Assembly: GCA_030652345.1 (NCBI GenBank)
Contig: JAUSAU010000044.1
Span: 1 to 11,844 of the forward strand
Length of the DNA: 11,844 nucleotides
DNA from: Coriobacteriia bacterium
GTDB lineage: Bacteria > Actinomycetota > Coriobacteriia > Anaerosomatales > PALSA-660
Direction of reading: 5' to 3'
The translations under genes were made by a program, and so were the position numbers. Below the pieces are notes generated by a model, which saw only the letters and a program-made list of their open reading frames with translations, was not told the DNA's origin and made no database searches. Shown one piece after another: positions 1 through 6,744 of the stretch. Position 1 is the stretch's first letter. The number at the start of each line of letters is the position of its first letter.

Positions 1-19
1 ACCTACGTACACTCTGCGG

Positions 20-54
20 CAGAGAGCCGCCCGCAGGATGCGGGCGGCTCTCTG
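20..54 (-). terminator. GC-rich hairpin downstream of tRNA-Glu
   Basis: A perfect 15-bp inverted repeat (arms 20-34 and 40-54, loop AGGAT on the plus strand) begins 11 nt after the encoded CCA of tRNA-Glu. Its position and strength suggest a transcription terminator or a 3'-processing barrier for the tRNA transcript. There is no T-tract after it, which is common for terminators in high-GC bacteria, so the terminator role is an inference. It could also serve a plus-strand transcript, but none is visible. Confidence 0.55.
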
Positions 55-65
55 TGTGGTGTTGG

Positions 66-141
66 TGGTGCCCCCAAGGGAATTCGAATCCCTGTTGCCG
101 CCTTGAAAGGGCGGAGTCCTTGGCCACTAGACGATGGGGGC
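66..141 (-). tRNA. tRNA-Glu (anticodon UUC), CCA encoded
   Basis: Read on the minus strand, the sequence folds as a complete cloverleaf. The acceptor stem is GCCCCCA pairing with TGGGGGC, the anticodon stem is CCGCC/GGCGG around the loop CTTTCAA (anticodon TTC), and the T arm carries the usual TTCGAAT loop. The discriminator base is A at 69, and the terminal CCA is written in the DNA at 66-68. The anticodon reads GAA/GAG, so it delivers glutamate to the ribosome. A strong hairpin follows directly. Nothing in the gene looks damaged. Confidence 0.95.
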
Positions 142-190
142 GTCTGGTGCCGGGCGGCATCGAGAAACTCGCCAACCGCACAGCCGCGAC

Positions 191-196
191 ATTGTA
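191..196 (-). promoter_or_regulatory. Possible -10 of tRNA-Glu
   Basis: TACAAT on the minus strand lies about 50 nt upstream of the mature tRNA-Glu 5' end, which would give a 5' leader of some 40 nt for RNase P to remove. I see no convincing -35 hexamer at 16-18 nt. The same TACAAT word occurs upstream of purH. Low confidence. Confidence 0.3.
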
Positions 197-270
197 ACGC
201 ATCTGTGCGCGGAATCCAGCGCTGGGCATCACGAGCGCCAACGGATCCGGGTTGCCTACGCCGGTTCCGG

Positions 271-1326
271 CTACCGGGGCGCTGCGGCCCACTCGGCGCT
301 TCCGAGCCCGGGCAGGATCTCCACGAAGAGTTCCGCGAGGTTGGGGTCGAAATGCTGTCCGCCCTCGTCGCGGATGTGGGCCCCAGCGTCTTCGACACTC
401 CACGCCTTCTTGTAGGGTCGGTCGGAAATGAGGGCGTCGAAGACGTCGCACAGCCCGCAAATGCGCGCGAGAAGAGGTATCTGCTCTCCCGCCAGCCCGT
501 TGGGGTAGCCGGAGCCGTCCCATCTCTCGTGGTGGCTCAGCGCCATGACGCAGGCGAACTGGGTCAGCTCGCTGTGCCCGTCCGCGAGAAGATCCGCGCC
601 GATCGTGGTGTGGGTCTTCATCACATCCCACTCCTCCGGCGTCAGCTTGCCGGGCTTGAGCAGGATCGCGTCGGGGATGCCGATCTTCCCGATGTCGTGC
701 ATCGGCCCGGCATTGAGCAGCAGCTCGCAATCGGACGGAGCCATCCCCACCGCGCTCCCGAGGCGTTCGCACAGAAGCCCCATGCGTACCACGTGAAGGC
801 CGGTGCTGTCGTCGCGCAACTCCGTCGCACGAGTGAGGCGGCGGATGACCTCCATCTGAGTCTCGCGCAACTCCCGGGTCCGCTCCCGCACCCGCTCCTC
901 GAGCGACTCGTTGGATTGGAGCAACTGCTTGTGCAGCAGGCGCACTTCCAACAGGTTCTGGACGCGGGTCAGGACCTCGGAGAGATCGAACGGTTTGCTG
1001 AGGAAGTCCTTCGCGCCGGCCGTGAGCGCGCGCAGCTTCTGATCGGGGTCCGCGGTGACCACGAGGACCGACAGATAGCTGTCCCGTTCGATCTCTTTCA
1101 GGCCTTCCATCACCTCGAACCCGTCCATCCCCGGCATGGTGAGGTCGAGGAGTATGAGGTCGTAGCGGTTCGTGCGATGCAGCTCGCAGACCTCGGTGGG
1201 GTCCATGGTGGACTCGACGGACGTGTAGCCGGATCCGGTGAGTATCCGGGTCAGCAGATAGACGTTCGGCTCCTGGTCATCGACGATCAGCACCTTGGCG
1301 TCGCGAATCTCCGATGCGGTGATCAC
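271..1326 (-). CDS. Response regulator with HD-GYP c-di-GMP phosphodiesterase output domain
   Basis: This 351-residue cytosolic protein is of the RpfG-like type: an N-terminal receiver, a coiled-coil linker and a C-terminal HD-GYP domain that in this family hydrolyses cyclic di-GMP. The receiver (about 10-128) has the acidic pair D16/D17, phospho-acceptor D61 in LLDLTMP, T91 and K111. The linker (about 130-165) is rich in E, R and Q. In the HD-GYP domain the metal-binding set is visible: H178, H210-D211, H239, H265-H266 and D294, with the signature HHERWDGSGYP at 265-275. The start is GTG, with GGAGG 7 nt upstream. It overlaps the stop of the upstream hybrid kinase by 4 nt (GTGA), so the two are translationally coupled and that kinase is the obvious phosphodonor. 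Family assignment is secure; activity on c-di-GMP and the cellular output are inferred. Confidence 0.93.
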   Translation of the reverse strand: MITASEIRDAKVLIVDDQEPNVYLLTRILTGSGYTSVESTMDPTEVCELHRTNRYDLILLDLTMPGMDGFEVMEGLKEIERDSYLSVLVVTADPDQKLRALTAGAKDFLSKPFDLSEVLTRVQNLLEVRLLHKQLLQSNESLEERVRERTRELRETQMEVIRRLTRATELRDDSTGLHVVRMGLLCERLGSAVGMAPSDCELLLNAGPMHDIGKIGIPDAILLKPGKLTPEEWDVMKTHTTIGADLLADGHSELTQFACVMALSHHERWDGSGYPNGLAGEQIPLLARICGLCDVFDALISDRPYKKAWSVEDAGAHIRDEGGQHFDPNLAELFVEILPGLGSAEWAAAPR

Positions 1327-3476
1327 AGCGTCGCCTCCGCACCGCGATCCTCGTCGCCCGCGTCGTCAGACGATGCCAGCACCGCGTCGAGCATCTCCAT
1401 GAACTGGGCGACGATGATCGGCTTCGCGAGATACCTCAGGAAGCCCGCCTCCAATCCCCTCTGGACGTCGTGCGGCATGGCGTTCGCGCTGACGGCGACG
1501 ATGGGGATCCCACTGGTCGTGGGGTCCTCCCGAAGGTGCCTCAGGACCTCGATACCACTGATGTCGGGGAGGTTGATGTCCATGAGGATCAGGTCCGGAG
1601 TGTTCGCGCGGGCGAGTTCCAGACCGAGATACCCGGTCGCTGCACTCAGCAACTCCAGATCGGGGCGGCGTGCGATGAGCTGCTCGACCAGCCGGAGGTT
1701 CGCCGGGTTGTCCTCCACGTAGAGCACCACGCGGGTCTTGGCGCCACGACGGACAGGCGCCCGCACCGCTTCCGCACCGCTGATCTCGGCAAGCGTTTGC
1801 GGCTCGGCCCCGACCAGCATCTCGAACCAGAACTCGCTTCCGGTCCCGGGAATGCTCTCGACGCCGATGACGCCACCCATCAGTTCGACGAGTTGCTTGG
1901 CGACCACCAGACCGATACCGGTGCCCTCCGGACCCCCTGCCTCCTGCCCGAGCCGGTTGAACGGCTGGAAGAGCTGGGCGATCTGATCCGGAGTCAGTCC
2001 CGAACCGGTGTCCTTGATGGCGAACCGGACGTGCCCCGGGGAGCCGGACCCGCAGGTGACGTCGACTGCTCCCCCTTCGTAGTTGTACTTGATCGCGTTG
2101 GAGAGCAGGTTGACGATGACCTGCTTCAGTCGCGTGCGGTCGGCGCGCACATACACCGGCACGTCGAAGGGCGGATAGGTCATGCGGATGCCGCGGTCGC
2201 GAGCTTGCCCTCCCACCATGCTCTGGCAATCGCCCATGACGTCAGCCACCGGTACCGACTCTATCGACAGAGACAGAGCTCCCGACTCGACCTTGGTGAG
2301 GTCGAGCACTTCGTTGATCAGGGCCAAGAGGTGCCAGCCCGCCTGGAGGATCTGCTCGATACTCTCCTGCTGGCGTGGACTCGGCGCCGGAGACTCGGAC
2401 TCCATGAGCTGTGCGAAGCCGAGGATCGCATTGAGCGGAGAGCGTAGCTCATGGCTCATGCTCGAGAGGAAGTCCGACTTCGAGCGGTTCGCCTCCTCCG
2501 CAAGGACCCGGGCGCTCTCCAGTTCCGCATTCTTGTCCCGGAGCGCGTCGTCCAGACGTTTGCGTTCGGTGACGTCGCGGGCGGATGCGAAGACCCCCTG
2601 AAGCCGACGGTCCCGGTCATAGAAGGTGGTCGCGTTGTAGGAGACGACCGTCTCGGTGCCGTCTCTCGAGTGCGCGGTGAGTTCGTAATCCGTGATTCGC
2701 CCCTCGGCGAGGGTCCGTCTGATGCTGTCCTCGGCACGCACGGGATCGGTGAAGAACTTCTTGACCGGCGCACCGATGAGCTCGTCCCGGGTGCAGCCGG
2801 TGAGCTGCTCCATCTGCTTGTTGACGTCCGTGATGATGCCCTGCGGATCGGTGGTCACGATCGGGTCGATACCCGATTCGATGAGCGAACGCGTGTAGAA
2901 CTGCTGGTCGCGCAGGCTCTGATCGAGCTTCGTGCGCTCCTCCTCGACCTGCTTGCGTGCGGTGTTGTCGGTGCCGATCAGCAGGTAGCCGATGATGACC
3001 TCGTCGTCGTCACGCAGTGCGGTGACCGAGACGACGGCCGGGAAGCGGCTACCGTCCTTGCGGATGTAGGTCAGCTCGTAGATGTCCTCGATGCCTCGTG
3101 CGGCTTTGAACACGAGCGCCTCGAACCCCGGCGCGATGGGCGTCTCGAACTCGAGGCTCAGAGCCTCGGCGCGCGCGACGATCTCCTGGGGATCGGAGAT
3201 CGCGGCCGGGGTGACCTTGTTCAGCACATCATCAGCGGTGTATCCGAGCATGCGTTCGGCGCCGACGTTGAAGATCTGGATGACGCCCTTGGCGTCGGTG
3301 GCGATGCTGGAGAAGTTCGCGCTGTTGAAGATCGCGTTCTGCAACGCCACCGTGATGAACAGGTCCTCCTTGCCGCCGGTCGCGCGCTGTCGTCCGAGCG
3401 CTTCCTGCAACCGGGCTGACGCGGTGATACTGGCCTCGACCAGCTCTTCTCCGACCTTGGTCGCTTTCGAGGGCAT
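1323..3476 (-). CDS. Soluble PAS-PAS hybrid histidine kinase with C-terminal receiver
   Basis: A 717-residue sensor kinase with no membrane segment, so it probably senses a cytosolic signal. Domain order: PAS 1 with PAC (about 44-178), PAS 2 with PAC (about 195-305), short coiled coil (305-330), HisKA with H-box SHELRSPLNA (phosphorylated H342), and HATPase_c with N-box (N460), DTGSG (489-493) and GTGIGL (519-524 region). The C-terminal receiver (about 582-700) has D589 in VEDN, phospho-acceptor D633 in LMDINLP and K685. The frame stays open upstream to 3752, but that extension runs through the tRNA-Lys gene and lacks PAS-like sequence. I therefore start at ATG 3476, which has GAAGGG about 10 nt upstream. 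It is followed, with a 4-nt overlap, by the HD-GYP regulator. The ligand or cofactor of the PAS domains cannot be read from the sequence. Confidence 0.93.
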   Translation of the reverse strand: MPSKATKVGEELVEASITASARLQEALGRQRATGGKEDLFITVALQNAIFNSANFSSIATDAKGVIQIFNVGAERMLGYTADDVLNKVTPAAISDPQEIVARAEALSLEFETPIAPGFEALVFKAARGIEDIYELTYIRKDGSRFPAVVSVTALRDDDEVIIGYLLIGTDNTARKQVEEERTKLDQSLRDQQFYTRSLIESGIDPIVTTDPQGIITDVNKQMEQLTGCTRDELIGAPVKKFFTDPVRAEDSIRRTLAEGRITDYELTAHSRDGTETVVSYNATTFYDRDRRLQGVFASARDVTERKRLDDALRDKNAELESARVLAEEANRSKSDFLSSMSHELRSPLNAILGFAQLMESESPAPSPRQQESIEQILQAGWHLLALINEVLDLTKVESGALSLSIESVPVADVMGDCQSMVGGQARDRGIRMTYPPFDVPVYVRADRTRLKQVIVNLLSNAIKYNYEGGAVDVTCGSGSPGHVRFAIKDTGSGLTPDQIAQLFQPFNRLGQEAGGPEGTGIGLVVAKQLVELMGGVIGVESIPGTGSEFWFEMLVGAEPQTLAEISGAEAVRAPVRRGAKTRVVLYVEDNPANLRLVEQLIARRPDLELLSAATGYLGLELARANTPDLILMDINLPDISGIEVLRHLREDPTTSGIPIVAVSANAMPHDVQRGLEAGFLRYLAKPIIVAQFMEMLDAVLASSDDAGDEDRGAEATL

Positions 3477-3494
3477 GGCCACACGGCCCTTCGT

Positions 3495-3530
3495 GCGAGA
3501 GGGGCTGGACCTCTCGCAGACGTCCGTCTG
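3495..3530 (-). promoter_or_regulatory. Two adjacent inverted repeats in the kinase leader
   Basis: Just upstream of the kinase ribosome-binding site lie two adjoining dyads. The first is a 14-bp near-perfect palindrome, CAGACGTCCGTCTG (3517-3530). The second is an 8-bp hairpin with arms 3495-3502 and 3510-3517 (GCGAGAGG/CCTCTCGC) and a 7-nt loop. They share one base pair position at 3517. They could be an operator, or RNA hairpins that influence access to the GAAGGG ribosome-binding site 6 nt further downstream. The structure is seen; function is inferred. Confidence 0.4.
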
Positions 3531-3679
3531 ATGATGTGAGATCCGCGTGCCGGAGACCCTGCCCCGCTCCGTGCACACGATCGGTCTGAGCTCTGATGGC
3601 GGGAGTAACCGCGCGCCACTAGGGTATCTACCCACGCCGCGTGCGATTGGGGCGGTCAGACGGGCCGGCGGACACGAAG

Positions 3680-3715
3680 AGGCCCGCCTGCCGCGTGCTT
3701 CGCGGAGGCGGGCCT
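3680..3715 (-). terminator. Hairpin downstream of tRNA-Lys
   Basis: The arms AGGCCCGCCT and AGGCGGGCCT, extended inward by CCGCG/CGCGG with one bulged G and a 5-nt loop, form a stem of about 15 bp. An outer complementarity CACGAAGA/TCTTCGTG (3673-3680 and 3720-3727) reaches the CCA end of tRNA-Lys. It is probably the terminator of the tRNA transcript, separating it from the kinase operon. The layout matches that of tRNA-Glu. Confidence 0.6.
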
Positions 3716-3725
3716 TGTGTCTTCG

Positions 3726-3801
3726 TGGTGGGCCGTGTTGGTTTCGAACCAACGACCTTGGGATTAAAAGTCCCCTGCTCTGCCTACTGAGCTAACGGCC
3801 C
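3726..3801 (-). tRNA. tRNA-Lys (anticodon UUU), CCA encoded
   Basis: On the minus strand a full cloverleaf is present. The acceptor stem is GGGCCGT/ACGGCCC, the D arm contains AGCTCAGTAGGCAGAGC, and the anticodon loop CTTTTAA has anticodon TTT. The T arm is GTTGGTTCGAAACCAAC. The outermost anticodon-stem position is a G-A mismatch, which is tolerated. The discriminator is A at 3729 and CCA is encoded at 3726-3728. It reads AAA/AAG lysine codons. A perfect TATAAT lies 22 nt upstream of the 5' end and a strong hairpin follows the 3' end. Confidence 0.95.
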
Positions 3802-3823
3802 GTATGTGGACGTGCGGATACGG

Positions 3824-3829
3824 ATTATA
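3824..3829 (-). promoter_or_regulatory. -10 element of tRNA-Lys
   Basis: A consensus TATAAT on the minus strand sits 22 nt before the mature tRNA-Lys and 11 nt after the cheB-like stop codon. A -35 at normal spacing would fall inside the 3' end of the cheB-like gene; I do not see a good match there. The perfect -10 in very GC-rich DNA makes a promoter likely. Confidence 0.5.
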
Positions 3830-3840
3830 CGCACGACACG

Positions 3841-4416
3841 CTACGCGGTCGCGGACACGCGCTGCACGATGGTTCCCGCCATGCGTTCGAGTGATACCGA
3901 CTCCGCCACCGCACCGAGATCGGCCGCCGCACGCGGCATCGATGAGAACGCCGAGCTCTCCTCGGTCTGCGCGATCGTCAGGCCGCCGGCGCGATGGACA
4001 CCGAGCATCCCGAGCGCGCCGTCTGTACACATGCCGGTGAGGAGTACAGCAAGCAGCCGGCTGCCGTAGACGACGGACGCCGAACTCATCAGGTAGTCGA
4101 TCGACGGGACGAACAGCGAGTCGGCGAAGTCTTCGGCGAGCGTGATGCGCACGCCGCCGGGCGTCGAGCGCAGGCGCATGTGGCGACCGGCGGGCGCGAT
4201 GTGTACGCGCCCGCGTTCGAAGTACTGGTTGTGTTCGGCCTCGCAGACGGACACGGCGCACGACTCGTCGAGGCGGCGCGCCCAGGGGCCGGTGCGACCC
4301 TCCATGGTGTGTTGGCAGACGGCGACAGGGACCGGGAAGTCGGCCGGAAGCTCCGCGAGGATACGCTCCACCACACCCGGGCCGCCCGCGGACGCCCCGA
4401 TGACGACGGCGTGCAT
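3841..4416 (-). CDS. Stand-alone CheB-type protein-glutamate methylesterase
   Basis: A 191-residue protein corresponding to the catalytic (CheB_methylest) half of chemotaxis CheB, without the N-terminal receiver that regulates classical CheB. The family triad is visible: S9 in IGASAGG, H36 in VCQHTMEG and D132 in LTGMCTDGA. Other family landmarks are IAPAGRHM (73-80), PSIDYLM (104-110) and AQTEES (149-154). CheB enzymes remove methyl esters from (or deamidate) glutamyl side chains of chemoreceptors. No receptor, CheR or other che gene is in the window, so the substrate is unknown and it may serve a non-chemotaxis signalling protein. Start ATG 4416 is chosen because homology begins at once (MHAVVIGAS); a GTG two codons upstream is an alternative. 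It lies 61 bp downstream of purH on the same strand, with a small hairpin between. Confidence 0.85.
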   Translation of the reverse strand: MHAVVIGASAGGPGVVERILAELPADFPVPVAVCQHTMEGRTGPWARRLDESCAVSVCEAEHNQYFERGRVHIAPAGRHMRLRSTPGGVRITLAEDFADSLFVPSIDYLMSSASVVYGSRLLAVLLTGMCTDGALGMLGVHRAGGLTIAQTEESSAFSSMPRAAADLGAVAESVSLERMAGTIVQRVSATA

Positions 4417-4460
4417 CGGCACGCCGCCCCGGGGGACGCCGGTGAACTCAGGATTCAGGT

Positions 4461-4475
4461 CGCCGGTCACCGGCG
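4461..4475 (-). terminator. Possible weak terminator after purH
   Basis: CGCCGG and CCGGCG form a 6-bp GC-only hairpin with a 3-nt loop directly after the purH stop codon. It could attenuate transcription into the cheB-like gene, but it is short and has no T-tract. Confidence 0.3.
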
Positions 4476-4477
4476 GA

Positions 4478-6043
4478 CTAGTGACGGAAGTGGCGGTGCC
4501 CCGTGAAGACCATCGCCACACCCAGCTCGTCGGCCTTGGCGATGACCTCTTCGTCGCGGACGGAGCCGCCCGGCTGGATGACCGCGGTCACGCCGGCAGC
4601 GGCGCAGACCTCGAGCGAGTCCGGGAACGGCATGAACGCGTCGGATGCGGCCACCGCGCCGACCGCCTTCTCGCCGGCCTTCTCGCAGGCGATCTTCGCG
4701 GAGTCCACGCGGCTCATCTGGCCGGCGCCCACGCCCACGCTCGCGTAGTCCTTGGCGAGCAGGATGGCGTTGGACTTGACCGACTTGGCCACGCGCCACG
4801 CGAACTTGAGCTGCTCGAGCTCGTCGGCGGTGGGCTGGCGCTTGGTCGGGACGGTGAAGGTGGCGGGGTCCTCGGCAACGGCGTCGGAGATCTGGACGAG
4901 CATGCCGCCCTCGACCGCGCGCGACTCGTAGTGGCCCGAGACCGGACGCACGCCGCCGGTGCGCAGGAGGCGGATGTTCTTCTTCTCCTGCAGCAGGGCG
5001 AGCGCGTCGGCATCGTAATCCGGCGCGATCATGACCTCGACGAACTGGCCGTTGGCGTTGATGTGCTCCGCCACACCGAGCGGGACGGTGCGGTTGAACG
5101 CCATGACGCCGCCAAACGCGGAGATCGGGTCGGAGGCGTGCGCCTTGTCGTAGGCGGTGACGACATCGTCGGCGATCGCGGTGCCGCACGGGTTGGTATG
5201 CTTGACGATGACGCAGGCGGGCTCGGTGAACTCACGGACGGCGGCCCAGCACGCGTCGGTGTCGAGGATGTTGTTGTAGGAGAGCTCCTTGCCGTGGAGC
5301 TGCTCGGCGCGGGCGAGCGTCACGTCGCGCGCGTCGGCGAAGCGGTAGAACGCGGCCGACTGGTGCGGGTTCTCGCCGTAGCGCAGGTCCTGGACCTTCT
5401 CGAGGAAGAAGCGGACGTCGGCCGGGAACGCGCCGCCGGCGCCCTCGGTACGGTCGAGCCACGAGAAGATCGCGTTGTCGTAGGCGCTCGTCTTGCGGTA
5501 GACCTCGATGGCGAAATGCTTGCGGGTCTCGTAGGTGGTCGCGCCGTCGTTGGCGGCCATCTCGGCGAGCACGCGGTCGTAGTCGGCGGGGTCGGTCACC
5601 ACGGTGACGCTCGCGAAGTTCTTCGCGGCGGAGCGGAGCATCGAAGGTCCGCCGATGTCGATGTTCTCGATGGCGTCTTCAAGCGTGACGCCGGGCTTGG
5701 CGACGGTGGCCTCGAAGGCGTAGAGGTTCACGACGACCAGGTCGATGAGCCCGATGCCGTGCTCGTCGGCCGCCGCCATGTGCTCGGGGACGTCGCGACG
5801 TGCGAGCAGGCCGCCGTGCACGCGCGGGTGCAGGGTCTTGACGCGCCCGTCCATCATCTCGGGGAAGCCGGTGAGGTCGTCGATCGGGCGCACGGCGATG
5901 CCGGCGTCGGCGATGGCCTTGGCCGTCCCGCCGGTGGAGACGATCTCGACGCCGCGGGCGGCGAGTTCCCTGCAGAAGTCGACGACGCCGGTCTTGTCGG
6001 TGACCGAGACGAGCGCGCGACGGATCTTGACCTGGTCGATCAC
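4478..6043 (-). CDS. purH: Bifunctional AICAR formyltransferase / IMP cyclohydrolase
   Basis: PurH catalyses the last two steps of de novo purine synthesis: formylation of AICAR using 10-formyl-tetrahydrofolate, then cyclisation of FAICAR to IMP, in the cytosol. The 521 residues match the usual full length. The N-terminal cyclohydrolase (MGS-like) domain shows STGGT (36-40) and RVKTLHP (68-74 region). The transformylase part shows YGENPHQ (222-228), the catalytic KHTNPCG (281-287, K281/H282), GAGQMSR (439-445), DAFMPFPDS (468-476) and the conserved C-terminus HRHFRH. The start is GTG with AGGGG about 7 nt upstream. No other pur gene is adjacent; it is flanked by the YoeB toxin gene upstream and the cheB-like gene downstream. 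Identity is essentially certain. Confidence 0.97.
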   Translation of the reverse strand: MIDQVKIRRALVSVTDKTGVVDFCRELAARGVEIVSTGGTAKAIADAGIAVRPIDDLTGFPEMMDGRVKTLHPRVHGGLLARRDVPEHMAAADEHGIGLIDLVVVNLYAFEATVAKPGVTLEDAIENIDIGGPSMLRSAAKNFASVTVVTDPADYDRVLAEMAANDGATTYETRKHFAIEVYRKTSAYDNAIFSWLDRTEGAGGAFPADVRFFLEKVQDLRYGENPHQSAAFYRFADARDVTLARAEQLHGKELSYNNILDTDACWAAVREFTEPACVIVKHTNPCGTAIADDVVTAYDKAHASDPISAFGGVMAFNRTVPLGVAEHINANGQFVEVMIAPDYDADALALLQEKKNIRLLRTGGVRPVSGHYESRAVEGGMLVQISDAVAEDPATFTVPTKRQPTADELEQLKFAWRVAKSVKSNAILLAKDYASVGVGAGQMSRVDSAKIACEKAGEKAVGAVAASDAFMPFPDSLEVCAAAGVTAVIQPGGSVRDEEVIAKADELGVAMVFTGHRHFRH

Positions 6044-6100
6044 GGGGGAGCCCCTTCCGAATACGAGACGCTCGTCACCTCCCCGGGCGACGGCGCGGTC

Positions 6101-6106
6101 ATTGTA
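6101..6106 (-). promoter_or_regulatory. Possible -10 of purH
   Basis: TACAAT on the minus strand lies within the 123-bp gap between yoeB and purH and would give a leader of about 50 nt. No -35 match is evident. It is the only A/T-rich hexamer in this gap, and it is identical to the candidate -10 of tRNA-Glu. Confidence 0.35.
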
Positions 6107-6166
6107 CCGAACGGACGCCGAGTGCGGGTGCCGCTCGGAGGGTGGTGAGAGCCGCTGGGCGACTCG

Positions 6167-6421
6167 TCAGTAGTGGTATCGCAACTGGGCGATCCAGATG
6201 GCGTCGCCCTCCACGCGGTACACGATGCGATGCTCGTCGTTGATCCGCCGGGACCAGTAGCCCGACAGCGCATGCTTGAGCGCCTCCGGCTTGCCGATGC
6301 CGCCGCGCGGGTCGCGTCGGATCTCGCGGATGAGCGTGTTGATGCGCGCGACAACCGCGCGGTCCGTCTTCTGCCAGTAGAGGTAGTCGCCCCACGCGTG
6401 CTCCGAGAACACGACCTTCAT
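6167..6421 (-). CDS. yoeB: YoeB-family mRNA interferase toxin
   Basis: This 84-residue protein has the exact length and near-collinear sequence of Escherichia coli YoeB, a ribosome-dependent endoribonuclease of the RelE superfamily that cleaves mRNA in the A site. Family landmarks include DYLYWQ (12-17), GKPE (43-46), LSGYWSRRI (52-60) and the C-terminal RYHY. The catalytic residues known from YoeB fall at the same positions: E46, R65 and H83, with Y84 last. It overlaps the antitoxin gene by 4 nt (ATGA), the standard arrangement for coupled, stoichiometric synthesis, with only a weak ribosome-binding site of its own. All key residues are intact, so an active toxin is expected. Confidence 0.95.
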   Translation of the reverse strand: MKVVFSEHAWGDYLYWQKTDRAVVARINTLIREIRRDPRGGIGKPEALKHALSGYWSRRINDEHRIVYRVEGDAIWIAQLRYHY

Positions 6422-6669
6422 TCGTCGAGTTCCCGCACGGTGCCGCGACCGGCCTCGAGTTCGGTGATCGACTCGAGCAGGCGACGGGCGTTGCGCGGGC
6501 TACGAAGCAGGTAGGAGGTCTCCTCGAGAGCTTCGTAGTCGTCGAGGGAGATCATCACGACCGAGGCCGACGCCTTGCGCGTCACGATGATCGGCGCGTG
6601 ATCCTCGCAGACCCGGTCCATCTGACCGGCGAGATTCGCTCGAAGCGTGGTGTAGGGAATGGCGTCCAT
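6418..6669 (-). CDS. yefM: YefM-family antitoxin
   Basis: An 83-residue antitoxin of the Phd/YefM fold that binds and neutralises YoeB and represses its own operon. It aligns along its whole length with E. coli YefM: N-terminal DNA-binding part with IPYTTLRANL (4-13), CEDHAPIIVTR (21-31), SLDDYEALEET (41-51), the diagnostic YLLRSPRNARRL (53-64), and an acidic toxin-binding tail ending in ELDE. Start ATG 6669 is preceded by GAAGGA about 8 nt upstream; the frame is open further up, but that would cross the operator. The adjacent TGTACA palindrome supports autoregulation. Confidence 0.95.
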   Translation of the reverse strand: MDAIPYTTLRANLAGQMDRVCEDHAPIIVTRKASASVVMISLDDYEALEETSYLLRSPRNARRLLESITELEAGRGTVRELDE

Positions 6670-6690
6670 AGTGGGTTCCTTCGATGGGCT

Positions 6691-6702
6691 ACCTGTACAG
6701 GT
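6691..6702 (-). promoter_or_regulatory. YefM operator palindrome
   Basis: A perfect 12-bp palindrome, ACCTGTACAGGT, lies just downstream of the predicted yefM -10, overlapping the start of transcription. Its core TGTACA is the core reported for the E. coli YefM-YoeB operator palindromes. A second, degenerate copy (TGGTACAG, 6705-6712) lies next to it, recalling the long-plus-short repeat arrangement in E. coli. Binding by YefM is a strong inference. Confidence 0.75.
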
Positions 6703-6703
6703 A

Positions 6704-6732
6704 ATGGTACAGCGGCGAGGGGTGGCGGGCAA
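6704..6732 (-). promoter_or_regulatory. Promoter of yefM-yoeB
   Basis: On the minus strand TTGCCC (6727-6732) and TACCAT (6704-6709) are separated by exactly 17 nt. The predicted start falls in the TGTACA palindrome about 7 nt downstream, leaving a short leader with GAAGGA before the ATG of yefM. Confidence 0.55.
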
Positions 6733-6744
6733 CGGGTGGGCCCG

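Noticed and set aside
103..1722. A 539-codon open frame on the plus strand through the tRNA-Glu and HD-GYP region
   Set aside because: It runs through the tRNA and is antisense to a fully recognisable response regulator; no family-like sequence was seen in it.
3477..3660. A cyclic-di-GMP riboswitch upstream of the c-di-GMP signalling operon
   Set aside because: I looked for conserved GEMM-type sequence blocks and found none; only simple dyads are present.
3477..3752. A 92-residue N-terminal extension of the hybrid kinase
   Set aside because: It would include the tRNA-Lys gene and its hairpin, and the residues look like non-coding translation; ATG 3476 has a ribosome-binding site and begins the helical segment before the first PAS domain.
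4142..6148. A 668-codon open frame on the plus strand opposite purH and the cheB-like gene
   Set aside because: It is the antisense of purH; its composition (long runs of V, G, D, R, L) is the typical mirror of high-GC coding sequence, and purH matches its family end to end.
6044..6166. A purine-responsive riboswitch or PurR-like box before purH
   Set aside because: The 123-bp gap has only a candidate -10 and a tiny ACGAG/CTCGT dyad; nothing matches a purine aptamer.
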